A DNA stretch of 45,335 nucleotides from an uncultured Candidatus Competibacteraceae bacterium (GCA_903879705.1 CAIRMO010000002.1:1-45335); one strand, 5' to 3'; positions 28,536 through 37,223 are shown, numbered from the stretch's first letter. Notes: a model not told the origin generated them from the sequence alone. Made by a program: numbers and translations.

Positions 28536-29174
28536 ATGAGCAAGAAAGGGAAATTTGCCCCGGCCATCAAATCGAGTGTGGCGACCAAGCCAGCGGTTCT
28601 AACGCCATCGGTCGCGACTACACAGCCCGCGAGTCAAACCACCCCTCGGCCTGTAACTCGGCCCGCGAGTCAAACCACCCCGGCGACTTCGTCGCCACAC
28701 CTCCTTATCCAAGGAGGGGAACAAGATCAGCATCAGCATCATCATCATAATCCGCATCAACATCAATCAGTTCCTGCGAACGCTACCTTGCAACAGCGCC
28801 GGGCGTACTTTGCCTTGACCCGGATTCGGAAGCTGGCGGATGAGTGGAAAGACGAGCCGAAGAAACAAAAGGAATTCAATAGCTACGCCAGTGCGATGCC
28901 GTTCATGATCCACGCTAATGGTCTGGGGCAAACGGCGGCATTTTATCGACGCAAGGGACCTGACCACACCTATTACCGGCTCTACCAACTGCTTGGCGAC
29001 TGGCTGAGAGAGGCCGATCAGCCGTTTGCCGGGAGTACTGACCTGCTGGACGGGATCACCCAATTCAGCATGGACGCTTATCTGGCGGCGCAGGTCGAGG
29101 CGATGCTGTTTCTCGACTGGGTCAAGAAGTTGGCCAGCGCCTTTCTGGCGCGTGATGAGGAGAACGGATCATGA
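28536..29174 (+). CDS. cmr5: Cmr5, type III-B small subunit, with long N-terminal tail
   Basis: A 212-residue protein. Residues about 85-212 are the all-helical Cmr5 fold (TLQQRRAYFALTRIRKLADE; NSYASAMPFMIHANGLGQTA). Cmr5 usually has about 130-150 residues. Here some 80 extra N-terminal residues precede it: Thr/Pro-rich repeats (PASQTTPRPVTR, PASQTTPATSS), a peptide from a palindromic DNA element (SPHLLIQGGEQ) and a His-rich run (QHQHHHHNPHQHQ). The tail is probably disordered and could bind metal. The gene overlaps cmr6 by 4 bases. A shorter start cannot be excluded, but no internal ATG lies before the fold. Confidence 0.85.
   Translation: MSKKGKFAPAIKSSVATKPAVLTPSVATTQPASQTTPRPVTRPASQTTPATSSPHLLIQGGEQDQHQHHHHNPHQHQSVPANATLQQRRAYFALTRIRKLADEWKDEPKKQKEFNSYASAMPFMIHANGLGQTAAFYRRKGPDHTYYRLYQLLGDWLREADQPFAGSTDLLDGITQFSMDAYLAAQVEAMLFLDWVKKLASAFLARDEENGS
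28625..28717. repeat. Direct repeat and hairpin inside the cmr5 5' extension
   Basis: A 21-bp sequence starting GCCCGCGAGTC occurs at 28625-28645 and again, identical, at 28661-28681; the 36-bp period keeps the frame. Just after it CCTCCTT...AAGGAGG (28700-28717) forms a 7-bp stem that resembles the palindromic mini-element of hyfG and cas3, although diverged. Confidence 0.6.
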
Positions 29175-30292
29175 GCCTGCCTTTGTATCGACAGGACCCG
29201 GAACCGACGCTGGCGACGGAGGGCAACCGGGGGCTTTGGTACAACCGCTTTTTCAATCGCTACACGGCTGAGTGGACTATTCCCGATACCGGCAAGACGC
29301 AGTGGGTGAGCGAGAACGCCGGGATCATCGGCCAGCGTGAGGTATTGCAAACCCAGGCGTTGCGGCAGTTGGCGCTGATTACCGCGCTCGGCGGGCGCGG
29401 CGCGGTGTTCGAGACGGATTGGCATTTCGCGACCGGGCTTGGCTTGCCGCATCCGGTGGAGAACGGCCTGGCCTGGCATCACACCCTTGGCATCCCGTAT
29501 CTGGCCGGCAGCGGGGTGAAAGGTCTGGTTCGGGCCTGGGTGGAAGTCTGGGACGACACCTTGAATGCTGAGGAAAAAACCCGCCGGATCATCCGCTGGT
29601 TCGGCGATCTGCAACAGGCCGGACAGTTCCGGTTCTTCGACGCCTTGCCGGTGGAACCGGTGATGCTGACCGCCGACGTGATGACCCCGCACATGGACCA
29701 GTGGTACGAGAAAGGCGGGAAGATCGGTGAATCTGGTGAAGACCTGCACCGGCGAATCCCTGCTGACTGGCACAATCCGGTGCCGGTGCCGTTTCTGGTG
29801 GTGCAAAAAGCCAAGCTGCTGGTGGGCATCGCCCCGCGCCGCCCGGAGTTTGCCGGGGAATTGCCGCAAGTGTTTGCGGCGCTGAAACAGGCGTTGGACG
29901 GGTTGGGCGCGGGGGCCAAGACCGCTGCCGGTTACGGGCGGATGGTCGATGACGCCGGTGCAACGGTCAGCTTGCGGGAGAAAGCCGAGCAGGTCAGGGA
30001 GCGTGAAGCTGACCGGAACCGCTCACCGCAGCAACGCGCATTACGGGCGTTGCAACGCCGTTTTGAGACTGACCGGGAACGCGGCGTTAAGGAAGCCGGC
30101 GGTGAACTCATAGGCCAGACCAATCAGTGGCTTAAAGAGGGGCTGACGTGGCCGAAACCGGATCGGGAAGAATTGGCCGTGCTGGCCGAGACGATTTTTG
30201 GCTATGTCGGCTGGGGCAATAACGCCAAAAAGCGGGAGCGCAAGGACAAGATCGCGGCGTTGCGGGCATCAACTACGCCCACGCCGGGTTAA
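29171..30292 (+). CDS. cmr6: Cmr6, type III-B RAMP subunit
   Basis: A 373-residue protein with the Cmr6 RAMP blocks FATGLGLPHPVENGLAWHHT, GIPYLAGSGVKGLVRAW and GLGAGAKTAAGYGRM. The last 110 residues after the glycine-rich loop are a charged helical extension. Cmr6 caps the backbone near Cmr1 at the 3' end of the crRNA. It is the last cmr gene. Eighty bases follow before cas8b, containing a GACAAGCTTGTC palindrome but no clear terminator, so read-through into the I-B genes is possible. Confidence 0.92.
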   Translation: MSLPLYRQDPEPTLATEGNRGLWYNRFFNRYTAEWTIPDTGKTQWVSENAGIIGQREVLQTQALRQLALITALGGRGAVFETDWHFATGLGLPHPVENGLAWHHTLGIPYLAGSGVKGLVRAWVEVWDDTLNAEEKTRRIIRWFGDLQQAGQFRFFDALPVEPVMLTADVMTPHMDQWYEKGGKIGESGEDLHRRIPADWHNPVPVPFLVVQKAKLLVGIAPRRPEFAGELPQVFAALKQALDGLGAGAKTAAGYGRMVDDAGATVSLREKAEQVREREADRNRSPQQRALRALQRRFETDRERGVKEAGGELIGQTNQWLKEGLTWPKPDREELAVLAETIFGYVGWGNNAKKRERKDKIAALRASTTPTPG

Positions 30293-30372
30293 AAAACCAG
30301 CGACAAGCTTGTCAGACCGGACAAAACACGGCACGGCTGGCACGCTGCGCTCCAGGAATAAGGAGGATCATC

Positions 30373-32103
30373 ATGTTTCAACGTCTGCATGAGTTAAGCC
30401 ATTGTCTGCCGGAGCGAGCCGCCTGGGAACGCTTGAATGAGGGAATGCCGACTAATTACGACCGGGGGCTAGCGCTTTGTTTTGGCTCCAGTGGCGAATG
30501 GCATGGGGTCAAGACTTATTTGGGCAACCGGAGCGTCATTTATCGTTCCGGGCCGCCCAATGGCACTGATTTCACCCCCTGCTGCAAACTGGCGGGCAAT
30601 ACCGGCACTCGACTCGCCAATACGGTGAAGGCACTCACGGATTACCGCGAATTACCCGGCGACAAGCGACAATGGCTGACTGACAGCCTTGACGCCTTCA
30701 ACAACAACCGGGAAGCGTATTGGGCGGAGGTCGAGGCCAAACAGAAGGAGGTGGGTGTAGATAAGGATCATCGTGGCTACGTCTATTGGGCTGATGCAGA
30801 AATGAACCCGGTCTACGGCTGGCCGGAAACTAAAGCATTCATGGTCGATCGGGCGCTGGAAGCCTTTGCTGATAAAGGCGGAGTTCGCAAACAGGGCAGT
30901 TGCGCCGTGTGCGGGCAAACCGGCATCAGTGTTTACGGTAACTACACGGTGCTGGCCTGCTACAACCTGAATAACCCCGGCAGCATCGCCGGCGGCTTCC
31001 AGGCCCATCGGGCGGATCGCAATTTCCCGGTCTGCGGTGATTGCGCCCTGTCTGTCGCCGAGACGTATACGTTCGCCGAAACCCACCTGTCCAGCAGCAT
31101 GGCCGGACAGAGCTATCTGATTCTGCCTTACAGCAATCATCCAGAGGTGCGGGAGGAGTTGCGCACCCGGTTCAGCCAGCGGCCTGACCGTTATCAACTG
31201 GGCAAACACGATCTGATGGCCGACGAACTGGCGCTGACTGAGGAATTTGCCGGTTATGGCGATCAACTGGCGTTTGCGCTGATTTTCTACAAGCAACAGA
31301 ACGCTGCCTGGCGGGTACAGGCCGAGGTCCAGCAATTGTTGCCCAGCCGCCTGCGGGTTTTGCATGACGCGGGCAAGGCGATTGCCCACGCCGCCGATCT
31401 GACCGTCGAGGACAAGAAGGAGAGCAAACCGGTCCATATCAGCGCGCTGACCTTCAAGATCTTTTCCAGCGCCAGCGAAGACCCCAGCGCCGAAACGCTG
31501 CGCCAATGGCTGGCGGCGCTGTTCGCCGGCCAGACCGTAGATGATCCCCATTTCCTGCATCATCTGGTCGCCAAACTGCTGAGTACCGGCAGAAGCGCCC
31601 CTGATTTTCTGCACTGGCAGACCCGGCAGGCTTGGGGCCTGTACCGCTATGCCCGTCTGACGCAGCTCATTATTCCCGATCCTGTTACGGAGCATCCCGC
31701 CATGTCTGAAACCATCCCCAACAGCGCCTATGGCCGCTATGTGCTGCAACACGCTGATTTCTTTCGCCGTCCGGAAGGGGTCATCGCCTTCCTGACCGGT
31801 TGCTATGCCTCTCAGGTGGCCTCGGTGCAGCGCCAGGAGCGCGGCGCGGACCCCTTCACCAAGAAATTTATTGGCCGGTTGCTAACCCGGCAGCACTTGC
31901 AACGGTTGTACCGGGAGGGCCACGGCAAATTGGCTCAGTACGGCAAGCTCGGCTACGTCATTACTGGGCTGGACCCGGACTTGGCCAACGCCTGGGTGGT
32001 CTGCGGCGAAGGGTGGGACATCAGCGATGAGCAGGCCACCTTTGCCTTCACGGTCGGCTACAGCCTGGCTTACCGGATCGGGCAGCTTGATGCTCAAAAG
32101 TAA
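30373..32103 (+). CDS. cas8b: Cas8b (Csh1/TM1802-type), type I-B Cascade large subunit
   Basis: A 576-residue protein that opens the type I-B module. It has two CxxC pairs, C177/C180 (GSCAVCGQTG) and C221/C224 (FPVCGDC), as in the zinc-binding region of Csh1/TM1802 proteins. The position directly before cas7-cas5-cas3 supports this. Cas8b recognises the PAM and helps open the target DNA. AAGGAGG lies before the ATG. Subfamily assignment (Cas8b rather than another Cas8) rests on the zinc region and on the Csh2-like Cas7 next to it. Confidence 0.82.
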   Translation: MFQRLHELSHCLPERAAWERLNEGMPTNYDRGLALCFGSSGEWHGVKTYLGNRSVIYRSGPPNGTDFTPCCKLAGNTGTRLANTVKALTDYRELPGDKRQWLTDSLDAFNNNREAYWAEVEAKQKEVGVDKDHRGYVYWADAEMNPVYGWPETKAFMVDRALEAFADKGGVRKQGSCAVCGQTGISVYGNYTVLACYNLNNPGSIAGGFQAHRADRNFPVCGDCALSVAETYTFAETHLSSSMAGQSYLILPYSNHPEVREELRTRFSQRPDRYQLGKHDLMADELALTEEFAGYGDQLAFALIFYKQQNAAWRVQAEVQQLLPSRLRVLHDAGKAIAHAADLTVEDKKESKPVHISALTFKIFSSASEDPSAETLRQWLAALFAGQTVDDPHFLHHLVAKLLSTGRSAPDFLHWQTRQAWGLYRYARLTQLIIPDPVTEHPAMSETIPNSAYGRYVLQHADFFRRPEGVIAFLTGCYASQVASVQRQERGADPFTKKFIGRLLTRQHLQRLYREGHGKLAQYGKLGYVITGLDPDLANAWVVCGEGWDISDEQATFAFTVGYSLAYRIGQLDAQK

Positions 32104-32144
32104 TCTGTTCATTCCATCACCCAACGCATAAGGACTCTGAAGCC

Positions 32145-33131
32145 ATGACTGCAATCACCCATCGTTACGAATTTCTGTTCCTCTACGAGGCCAAGGACTG
32201 CAACCCGAACGGCGATCCGCTGGATGAAAACCGGCCTCGTACCGATCCGGAAACGGGCGAGGCCACGGTTAGCGATGTGCGGATCAAGCGCACCGTGCGT
32301 GATTACTTTCTGAGCCTGGAGTCGGACGTGGCAAAGCGGCTGGCGGCGGGCCGGGAAGTGCTGATCCGCGACACCCTCAAGGCGGACGGTTACCTGTCCG
32401 AGGGCAAGGATCGCGCCGAGCAGTTCCTGGCTGAAGCGGCTAAGGGCAAGAAGGGCGAGGAAAAGCGCCGGACACTGGAGGCGGCGGTATTGCGTGGCTG
32501 CATTGATGCCCGGCTGTTCGGGGTGACGCTACCGCTGGGCAAGAACGAACCCTCCCTGCAACTGACCGGGCCGGTGCAGTTTTCCGCCTTCAACCGCTCG
32601 CTGCATCGGGTATCGCCAACCCTGGTGCAGCAAACCGCCGCCTATGCGGGCAAGGACAACAGCAACCAGAAATCCTTTGCGGAACGCTGGCTGTTGCCCT
32701 ACGCGCTGATCGCTGCCTACGGAGTCGCCAACGAAACCGCCGCGCAAACCACCGGGTTGAGCGAGGCCGATATTGATTTGTTGCTGCGCGGGCTGTGGCG
32801 CGGGACGGCGGCGCTGAATACCCATTCCAAGCTCGGTCACGATCCGCTGCTGCTGGTGGTTGCGCACTATCAGCCGGGCTATCGGCTGGGCGCTTTACCG
32901 CGCCGGATCGACCTGGCGGATCGGACCGTGGAAGACACCGCACTGCGCTCGACCCGGGATTACCGGCTGGAGGTCGGCGAACTGCTGGCTGCCTGGCGCG
33001 ACTACCCGATGCTGACCGGGTTGCGAGTGATGCAGGACCCGCGCCTGCAATGCCGGGCCGGCGAACAGGTGGGACTATTCATGGAACTGGCCGGATCGGC
33101 CGGTCTGCCGGTAGCGGCGCTGGATATTTGA
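32145..33131 (+). CDS. cas7: Cas7 (Csh2-type), Cascade backbone
   Basis: A 328-residue Cas7. The N-terminus YEFLFLYEAKDCNPNGDPLD and ENRPRTDPETGEATVSDVRI is the signature of the Csh2/Csd2 group. Several copies of this RAMP protein coat the crRNA spacer in the interference complex. AAGGA lies upstream of the ATG. It ends two bases before cas5. Length is normal. Confidence 0.94.
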   Translation: MTAITHRYEFLFLYEAKDCNPNGDPLDENRPRTDPETGEATVSDVRIKRTVRDYFLSLESDVAKRLAAGREVLIRDTLKADGYLSEGKDRAEQFLAEAAKGKKGEEKRRTLEAAVLRGCIDARLFGVTLPLGKNEPSLQLTGPVQFSAFNRSLHRVSPTLVQQTAAYAGKDNSNQKSFAERWLLPYALIAAYGVANETAAQTTGLSEADIDLLLRGLWRGTAALNTHSKLGHDPLLLVVAHYQPGYRLGALPRRIDLADRTVEDTALRSTRDYRLEVGELLAAWRDYPMLTGLRVMQDPRLQCRAGEQVGLFMELAGSAGLPVAALDI

Positions 33132-33133
33132 TC

Positions 33134-33850
33134 ATGCGCACCCTGGTCTTTGAGGTCTCCGGGGAGTACGGGCAATTCAAGAAGCCGTATTCCCCGATGA
33201 GTCCGGTGAGCTATCCCCTGCCGCCGCCACCGGCGGTGCTGGGGATGCTGGGCGCGATCCTTGGTTACGGCAAGGACCAGTACGCCCAGCGCCTGGGCTG
33301 GGAGCGGGTGCGGATTGCGGTGGGGCTGCGCGCCCCGGTGCGATTGTTCCGCGCCGCGCTCAACCTGCTACAAACCAAGACCGGCACCGATGGGTTCTTC
33401 CGCCCTCTGGCGGGGCAAAACGTCCATACCCAGGTGCCGTTCGAGTTCCTGCGCCGGCCCCATTTCCGGGTCTACGTCGCCGGGCTGGCGGAACCGGTCG
33501 CTGACGATCTGGCGGAACGGTTACGGGCGGGGCGCAGCGCCTACACCGTATCGCTGGGTCTGGCGCCCTGTCTGGCGGAACTGGCTTGGGTCGGCGAATG
33601 GCCGGCGCAGGCCCTGCCGACGGGCGAATGGGCGGCGGATACCGCGATCCCGGTGCAGGCTCAAACCATCATTCACTACGAAGAGGGTCGCCATTACCAC
33701 CGGCTGCGGATTCCGGCGGCGATGGATGGCGAACGCATTGTGCATCGCTATCAGGAGATCGTACTGGCCGAGGACGGTCACCCGGTTCGCGGCCAGAGTG
33801 AGGAGGGAAGCTGTTATGGCGTCGGCGCTGACACCGTTGCCTTTCTCTGA
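33134..33850 (+). CDS. cas5: Cas5 (type I-B)
   Basis: A 238-residue Cas5. It starts MRTLVFEVSGEYGQFKKPYS and continues SPVSYPLPPPPAVLGMLGAI, the RAMP N-terminal domain of Cas5. Cas5 binds the 5' handle of the crRNA. The frame is open upstream within cas7, but the ATG at 33134 lies just past the cas7 stop and matches the family start. The 3' end overlaps cas3 by 35 bases. Confidence 0.92.
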   Translation: MRTLVFEVSGEYGQFKKPYSPMSPVSYPLPPPPAVLGMLGAILGYGKDQYAQRLGWERVRIAVGLRAPVRLFRAALNLLQTKTGTDGFFRPLAGQNVHTQVPFEFLRRPHFRVYVAGLAEPVADDLAERLRAGRSAYTVSLGLAPCLAELAWVGEWPAQALPTGEWAADTAIPVQAQTIIHYEEGRHYHRLRIPAAMDGERIVHRYQEIVLAEDGHPVRGQSEEGSCYGVGADTVAFL

Positions 33851-36203
33851 AACCTTTGCGCACCCCAACGATCCGCTGCCGGTGCATCTGGAGCGGGTCG
33901 CGGAACGGGCGGCGGCCAGTATTGCGCCCACGGCTCAGGCCGAGATTCGGGCGATTGCGGCGGTGGCTGGGCTGTTCCATGACCTGGGCAAAGCGACGCC
34001 GTGGTTTCAGGACTACCTGTTGCGGCGTGGTCGGCGCTCGGCGCTCAGCCACCATGCCGAAAGCGGCGCGGTACTGGCCTGGTGGTACAGCGGAGAACTG
34101 GACTGGCCGTTATGGCAGCGGTTAGCGACATTTATCGCGGTACGGCGGCATCACGGGGCGCTGCTGTTTCAGGCATGGCCGGACTTGCTGGAGCAAACCC
34201 GCGATACCTTTCGCGATCCGGCGGAAGCGCTGCCCGTGCAGGTTGCGACGCTGGACTTACCAGGCATTCACGGCTGGCTGGTAGGGATCGCGGAACGGCA
34301 TCCTGATTTTGGCTTGCCGACGGCGTTAAGGCCGCTGACCGTGGACAGTATCGAAGCCCGGCTGCGGGATCAGCGCATCGCGGGAGGCTCCAAATTACGC
34401 AAGGCGTTTGGGTCGGTGGATCAGGCACTGGCGACGCTGGCCGGGTTTGGGGCCTTGCTGGCGGTGGACAAAACCGATGCGGCGTTGCAGGGCGGACGGA
34501 TCGCCCGGCAGGCGTTGCCGGCGAATGCGGTGACGGTATATCAGCGAAAAATCCCCCCTAACCTCCCTTTTTCAAAGGGGGGAATCCATCAGCGGCGCGA
34601 GCAGATTGCAGCGCTGGTTGCCCGGACCTGGCTGGCGCATCTGGCGACCCCGTTGCTGACGTTGACCGCGCCGACCGGGGCGGGCAAGACCCTGACGATT
34701 CTTCATGCTGCCTTGCAGGTCCGCAGCCGGCTGGCGGAACAATGGGGCGTCGCGCCACGGATCATCTACTGCCTGCCCTTCACCTCGGTGATCGACCAGA
34801 ATCATGCGGTATTTCGCGCGGTGCTACGCAGTAATGGCCTGCCGGATCAGGAGGACTTGCTGCTGAAACACCATCATTTGACCGAGGCGATATTTCGCAC
34901 CGGGGACAGCGAGCATCAGGCGGATGGGGCCGGGCAGTTGCTGACCGAAACCTGGCAGAGCGAGCTGGTGGTCACCACCTTTCATCAATTGCTGCATTCG
35001 CTGCTCAGTCCGCGCAACGCCAATCTTAAGCGGGCCGGGCAATTGACCGGGGCGCTGGTGCTGCTGGACGAGGTGCAGGCGCTGCCGTTGCGTTATTGGG
35101 AAGCGTTGCGACAATTGCTGATGGCGGCGACCCGGAGTCTGGGGGCGCGGTTTGTGCTGCTGACCGCCACCCGGCCATTGATTTTCCAGCCGGGTGATGC
35201 GGTGGAACTGTTGCCGGACCACGAGACGCACTTCCGGGCACTGACCCGCACCCGTCTGTATGGACATCATCGGGAGCCGCTGGGGGTTGACGCATTCGCC
35301 GAGCGGCTGATCACCGGTCTGCGCACCCACTCGCGGGCCGCGCTGGTGATCGTCAACCGGCGGCGGGCGGTGCGAAGCCTGTTTGCGGTGCTGCGGGAAG
35401 CGTTGCCGGGGCGACCGCTGGTTGCCTTGTCGACCAGTCTGACGCCGCTGGATCGCCGGGTGCGGATTCGCCTGATTCAGCGGCTGTTGCGGCAGGGCCA
35501 GCCGGTGGTAGCGATCACTACCCAACTGGTCGAAGCCGGAGTGGATTTCAGCTTTCCGGTGGTGCATCGGGATTTGGGACCGCTCGACTCGATTATCCAG
35601 GCGGCGGGGCGTTGCAATCGGCATGGCGAAAACAGCGGTGCGCCGGGCGAGGTGTACCTGTGGCAGTTGCAGGCTAATCGGACGGATGGCAGCTTGGGTG
35701 AACGGCTATGGCAGCGGGTGTACGACAGCGCCCTGATTGAGGTGACCCTGGAGACGCTGGGGGAGGCGGATACCTGGGAGGAATGCGAGTTTCTGGAGTT
35801 AAGCCAGCGCTATTTTGCGGGGTGCCGGGCGCGGCAGGATCAGGTTCGGGTTGATGAGCAGTTGGCGCGCGGCGACCTGGCCGGGGTGGAGCATGATTTT
35901 CGGTTGATTGCGGATGGCCCGCCCACGGTGTCGCTGTTCATTGTGCAAAAGCCGGGGGACGTGATGCTGTGGGAAAGGTACCGGGCGATTTGGGATGATC
36001 CGCAGTTGGGGCCGGCGAAACAGGAACAGCGGTTTCGCCCGTTCAAGCGGGCGTTTTACGAGCGGGTCGTGCAGGTTTACGCCCAGGAAGCGCCGGGGCT
36101 GGATCGTGATGCAGTCAACCGGCTGGACGCCGGCCCGGAAACCTATGATCGTGAGGCGGGCTTTATTGGCCTGCTGGGAGAAAGCGCCGTATGCATCTTT
36201 TGA
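33816..36203 (+). CDS. cas3: Cas3 HD nuclease-helicase (type I-B)
   Basis: A 795-residue protein with an N-terminal HD nuclease (FHDLGK, H55-D56; SHHAES, H79-H80; RRHHGA, H112-H113) and an SF2 helicase: Walker A APTGAGKT (K291), motif II DEVQ (about 418-421), LLTATRP, and motif VI QAAGRCNRHGE. It degrades target DNA recruited by Cascade. ATG 33816 has GGAGG upstream and overlaps cas5. Between HD and helicase, residues about 245-256 (KIPPNLPFSKGG) are encoded by the same palindromic element found in hyfG; the frame is kept and the insertion falls in the interdomain linker, so activity may be retained. Confidence 0.94.
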   Translation: MASALTPLPFSETFAHPNDPLPVHLERVAERAAASIAPTAQAEIRAIAAVAGLFHDLGKATPWFQDYLLRRGRRSALSHHAESGAVLAWWYSGELDWPLWQRLATFIAVRRHHGALLFQAWPDLLEQTRDTFRDPAEALPVQVATLDLPGIHGWLVGIAERHPDFGLPTALRPLTVDSIEARLRDQRIAGGSKLRKAFGSVDQALATLAGFGALLAVDKTDAALQGGRIARQALPANAVTVYQRKIPPNLPFSKGGIHQRREQIAALVARTWLAHLATPLLTLTAPTGAGKTLTILHAALQVRSRLAEQWGVAPRIIYCLPFTSVIDQNHAVFRAVLRSNGLPDQEDLLLKHHHLTEAIFRTGDSEHQADGAGQLLTETWQSELVVTTFHQLLHSLLSPRNANLKRAGQLTGALVLLDEVQALPLRYWEALRQLLMAATRSLGARFVLLTATRPLIFQPGDAVELLPDHETHFRALTRTRLYGHHREPLGVDAFAERLITGLRTHSRAALVIVNRRRAVRSLFAVLREALPGRPLVALSTSLTPLDRRVRIRLIQRLLRQGQPVVAITTQLVEAGVDFSFPVVHRDLGPLDSIIQAAGRCNRHGENSGAPGEVYLWQLQANRTDGSLGERLWQRVYDSALIEVTLETLGEADTWEECEFLELSQRYFAGCRARQDQVRVDEQLARGDLAGVEHDFRLIADGPPTVSLFIVQKPGDVMLWERYRAIWDDPQLGPAKQEQRFRPFKRAFYERVVQVYAQEAPGLDRDAVNRLDAGPETYDREAGFIGLLGESAVCIF
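34549..34585. repeat. G/C-run palindromic mini-element, in frame within cas3
   Basis: AAATCCCCCC, then a C-rich arm, CTTTTTCAAAG, a G-run and GAAT. It shares its arms and TTTTTCAAA centre with the copy at 36967-37004 and is the same family as the hyfG copy. It encodes about 12 residues of Cas3. Confidence 0.75.
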
Positions 36204-36877
36204 CAAAAATTCCTTTGACCCATGTTGAATTGCGCTGGGATCGCGAGCTGGCTGGCGGCGAAGCAGAGACCCGGGCCAAGCAACTGCGTGGGGCGCTGGC
36301 TGAGGCCTTTGCTGATGATGATCTGTTTCACCAGCATGATCGGGCCAGTGGCAAGGCGCTGTATCGCTACCCGCAGGTGCAATACCGCTGGCGGGATGGA
36401 CGAGGGCTGGTCGTGGGCTGGGGAGCGGCGGCCGGGCGATTGCTGACGATGCCGTGGCTCGATTTAACGCTGCGTCTGGGTGAGGATGCGGTGATGGTGA
36501 GCGATGCGGCCATGACGATGCATTATGGCCCGTTCGGGGTCAGCGAACGATTGCTGCGCTATCATCTGGTGACGCCGGTGCTGCTGTTTAATGCGGAGAA
36601 CTATCATCGTTATCAAGCGATGGGGCCGGCGGAGCAGCAGGTAGAACGCGACCGCTTGCTGGTGGCCGGCTTGTTGACGGCATTGCGGGGGGTGGAGGTG
36701 AAATTTCCGGAGCGGCTCTATGCGACTTTCACCGAGATTCGTTTCCGCCCCTGCCGTTACAAGGGTCAGGAATTGCTCGGCATTAGCGGCAAACTGGTGT
36801 GCAATGCCGTGTTACCCGATGGTTTCGCGCTCGGTCATGCGGTGAGCCACGGCTTTGGGTGGCTGATGGGCGGGTAA
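36191..36877 (+). CDS. cas6: Cas6 crRNA-processing endonuclease
   Basis: A 228-residue protein. The C-terminal glycine-rich stretch GHAVSHGFGWLMGG is the RAMP loop of Cas6, and the LRGALAEAF and IRFRPCRYKGQELLGISGKL blocks fit the two-domain Cas6b-like group. It cuts each repeat, probably leaving the 8-nt ATTGAAAC handle on crRNAs. It overlaps the cas3 3' end by 13 bases. It is the only cas6 in the window and so probably supplies crRNA to the III-B complex as well. The catalytic residues cannot be assigned by eye. Confidence 0.8.
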   Translation: MHLLTKIPLTHVELRWDRELAGGEAETRAKQLRGALAEAFADDDLFHQHDRASGKALYRYPQVQYRWRDGRGLVVGWGAAAGRLLTMPWLDLTLRLGEDAVMVSDAAMTMHYGPFGVSERLLRYHLVTPVLLFNAENYHRYQAMGPAEQQVERDRLLVAGLLTALRGVEVKFPERLYATFTEIRFRPCRYKGQELLGISGKLVCNAVLPDGFALGHAVSHGFGWLMGG

Positions 36878-36966
36878 GGCGGGTTGTTGGTGCGGTGATC
36901 TTTAAAAATTTAATCAGCAGTTTTTCTCTTTCTGGTCGGGGAATGTGGTGGGTTGTGGGAAAAGAA

Positions 36967-37004
36967 AATCCCCCCAGACCCCCCTTTTTCAAAGGGGGGA
37001 ATTT
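36967..37004. repeat. G/C-run palindromic mini-element upstream of mini-array
   Basis: AAATCCCCCC, AGACCCCCC, TTTTTCAAA, a G-run and AATTTC: the cleanest copy of the family in the window. It ends 21 bases before the first mini-array repeat. It can form a long GC hairpin and might act as a transcription barrier or a processing signal. Confidence 0.75.
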
Positions 37005-37025
37005 CTACAACGCCAACCAGATCGC

Positions 37026-37120
37026 GCCGCAATGGCTAATCCAATACAACAAGGATTGAAACGAAGTTATCTGCATCGGCAGGGCCGCAATGGCTAATCC
37101 AATACAACAAGGATTGAAAC
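37026..37120 (+). CRISPR. Two-repeat mini-array with a 21-nt spacer
   Basis: Two perfect copies of the 37-nt main-array repeat (37026-37062 and 37084-37120) flank a 21-nt spacer (37063-37083, starting GAAGTTATCT). Main-array spacers are about 33-38 nt. The orientation is the same as the main array. It lies between cas6 and cas1, more than 2 kb from the main array. After the second repeat only 15 bases precede a REP-like element. It may be an array remnant or a dedicated short guide. Confidence 0.92.
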
Positions 37121-37135
37121 AAACGGATGGCTACA

Positions 37136-37223
37136 GTAGGGCGGGTTAGGCGTAGTCGTAACCGTAACCCGCATTCAGTGGCACGGTTAAAACGGTGGAT
37201 TACGCTCCGCTAATCCGCCCTAC
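37136..37223. repeat. 88-bp REP-like inverted repeat (GTAGGGCGG family)
   Basis: The ends are imperfect inverted repeats: GTAGGGCGGGTTAGGCGTAG on the left, and the complement of GTAGGGCGGATTAGCGGAGC on the right. Inside, GGGTTA/TAACCC and CCGTAACC-type arms allow further hairpins. GTAGGGCGGATTAGCG elements are common in gammaproteobacteria. It sits directly upstream of cas1 and could carry or block its promoter; the remaining bases to 37291 hold no gene. Confidence 0.65.

Noticed and set aside
30301..30313. GACAAGCTTGTC palindrome between cmr6 and cas8b as an operator
   Set aside because: A single short palindrome with no second copy near other promoters; not enough to call.
33261..33815. 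N-terminal extension of the cas3 frame (would give 980 residues)
   Set aside because: It overlaps cas5 entirely and is Arg/Ser/Trp-rich shadow translation; ATG 33816 has a good GGAGG and matches the HD start.
36967..37004. Rho-independent terminator after cas6
   Set aside because: The hairpin is strong but has no T-run after it and recurs inside coding genes, so it is treated as a dispersed element.
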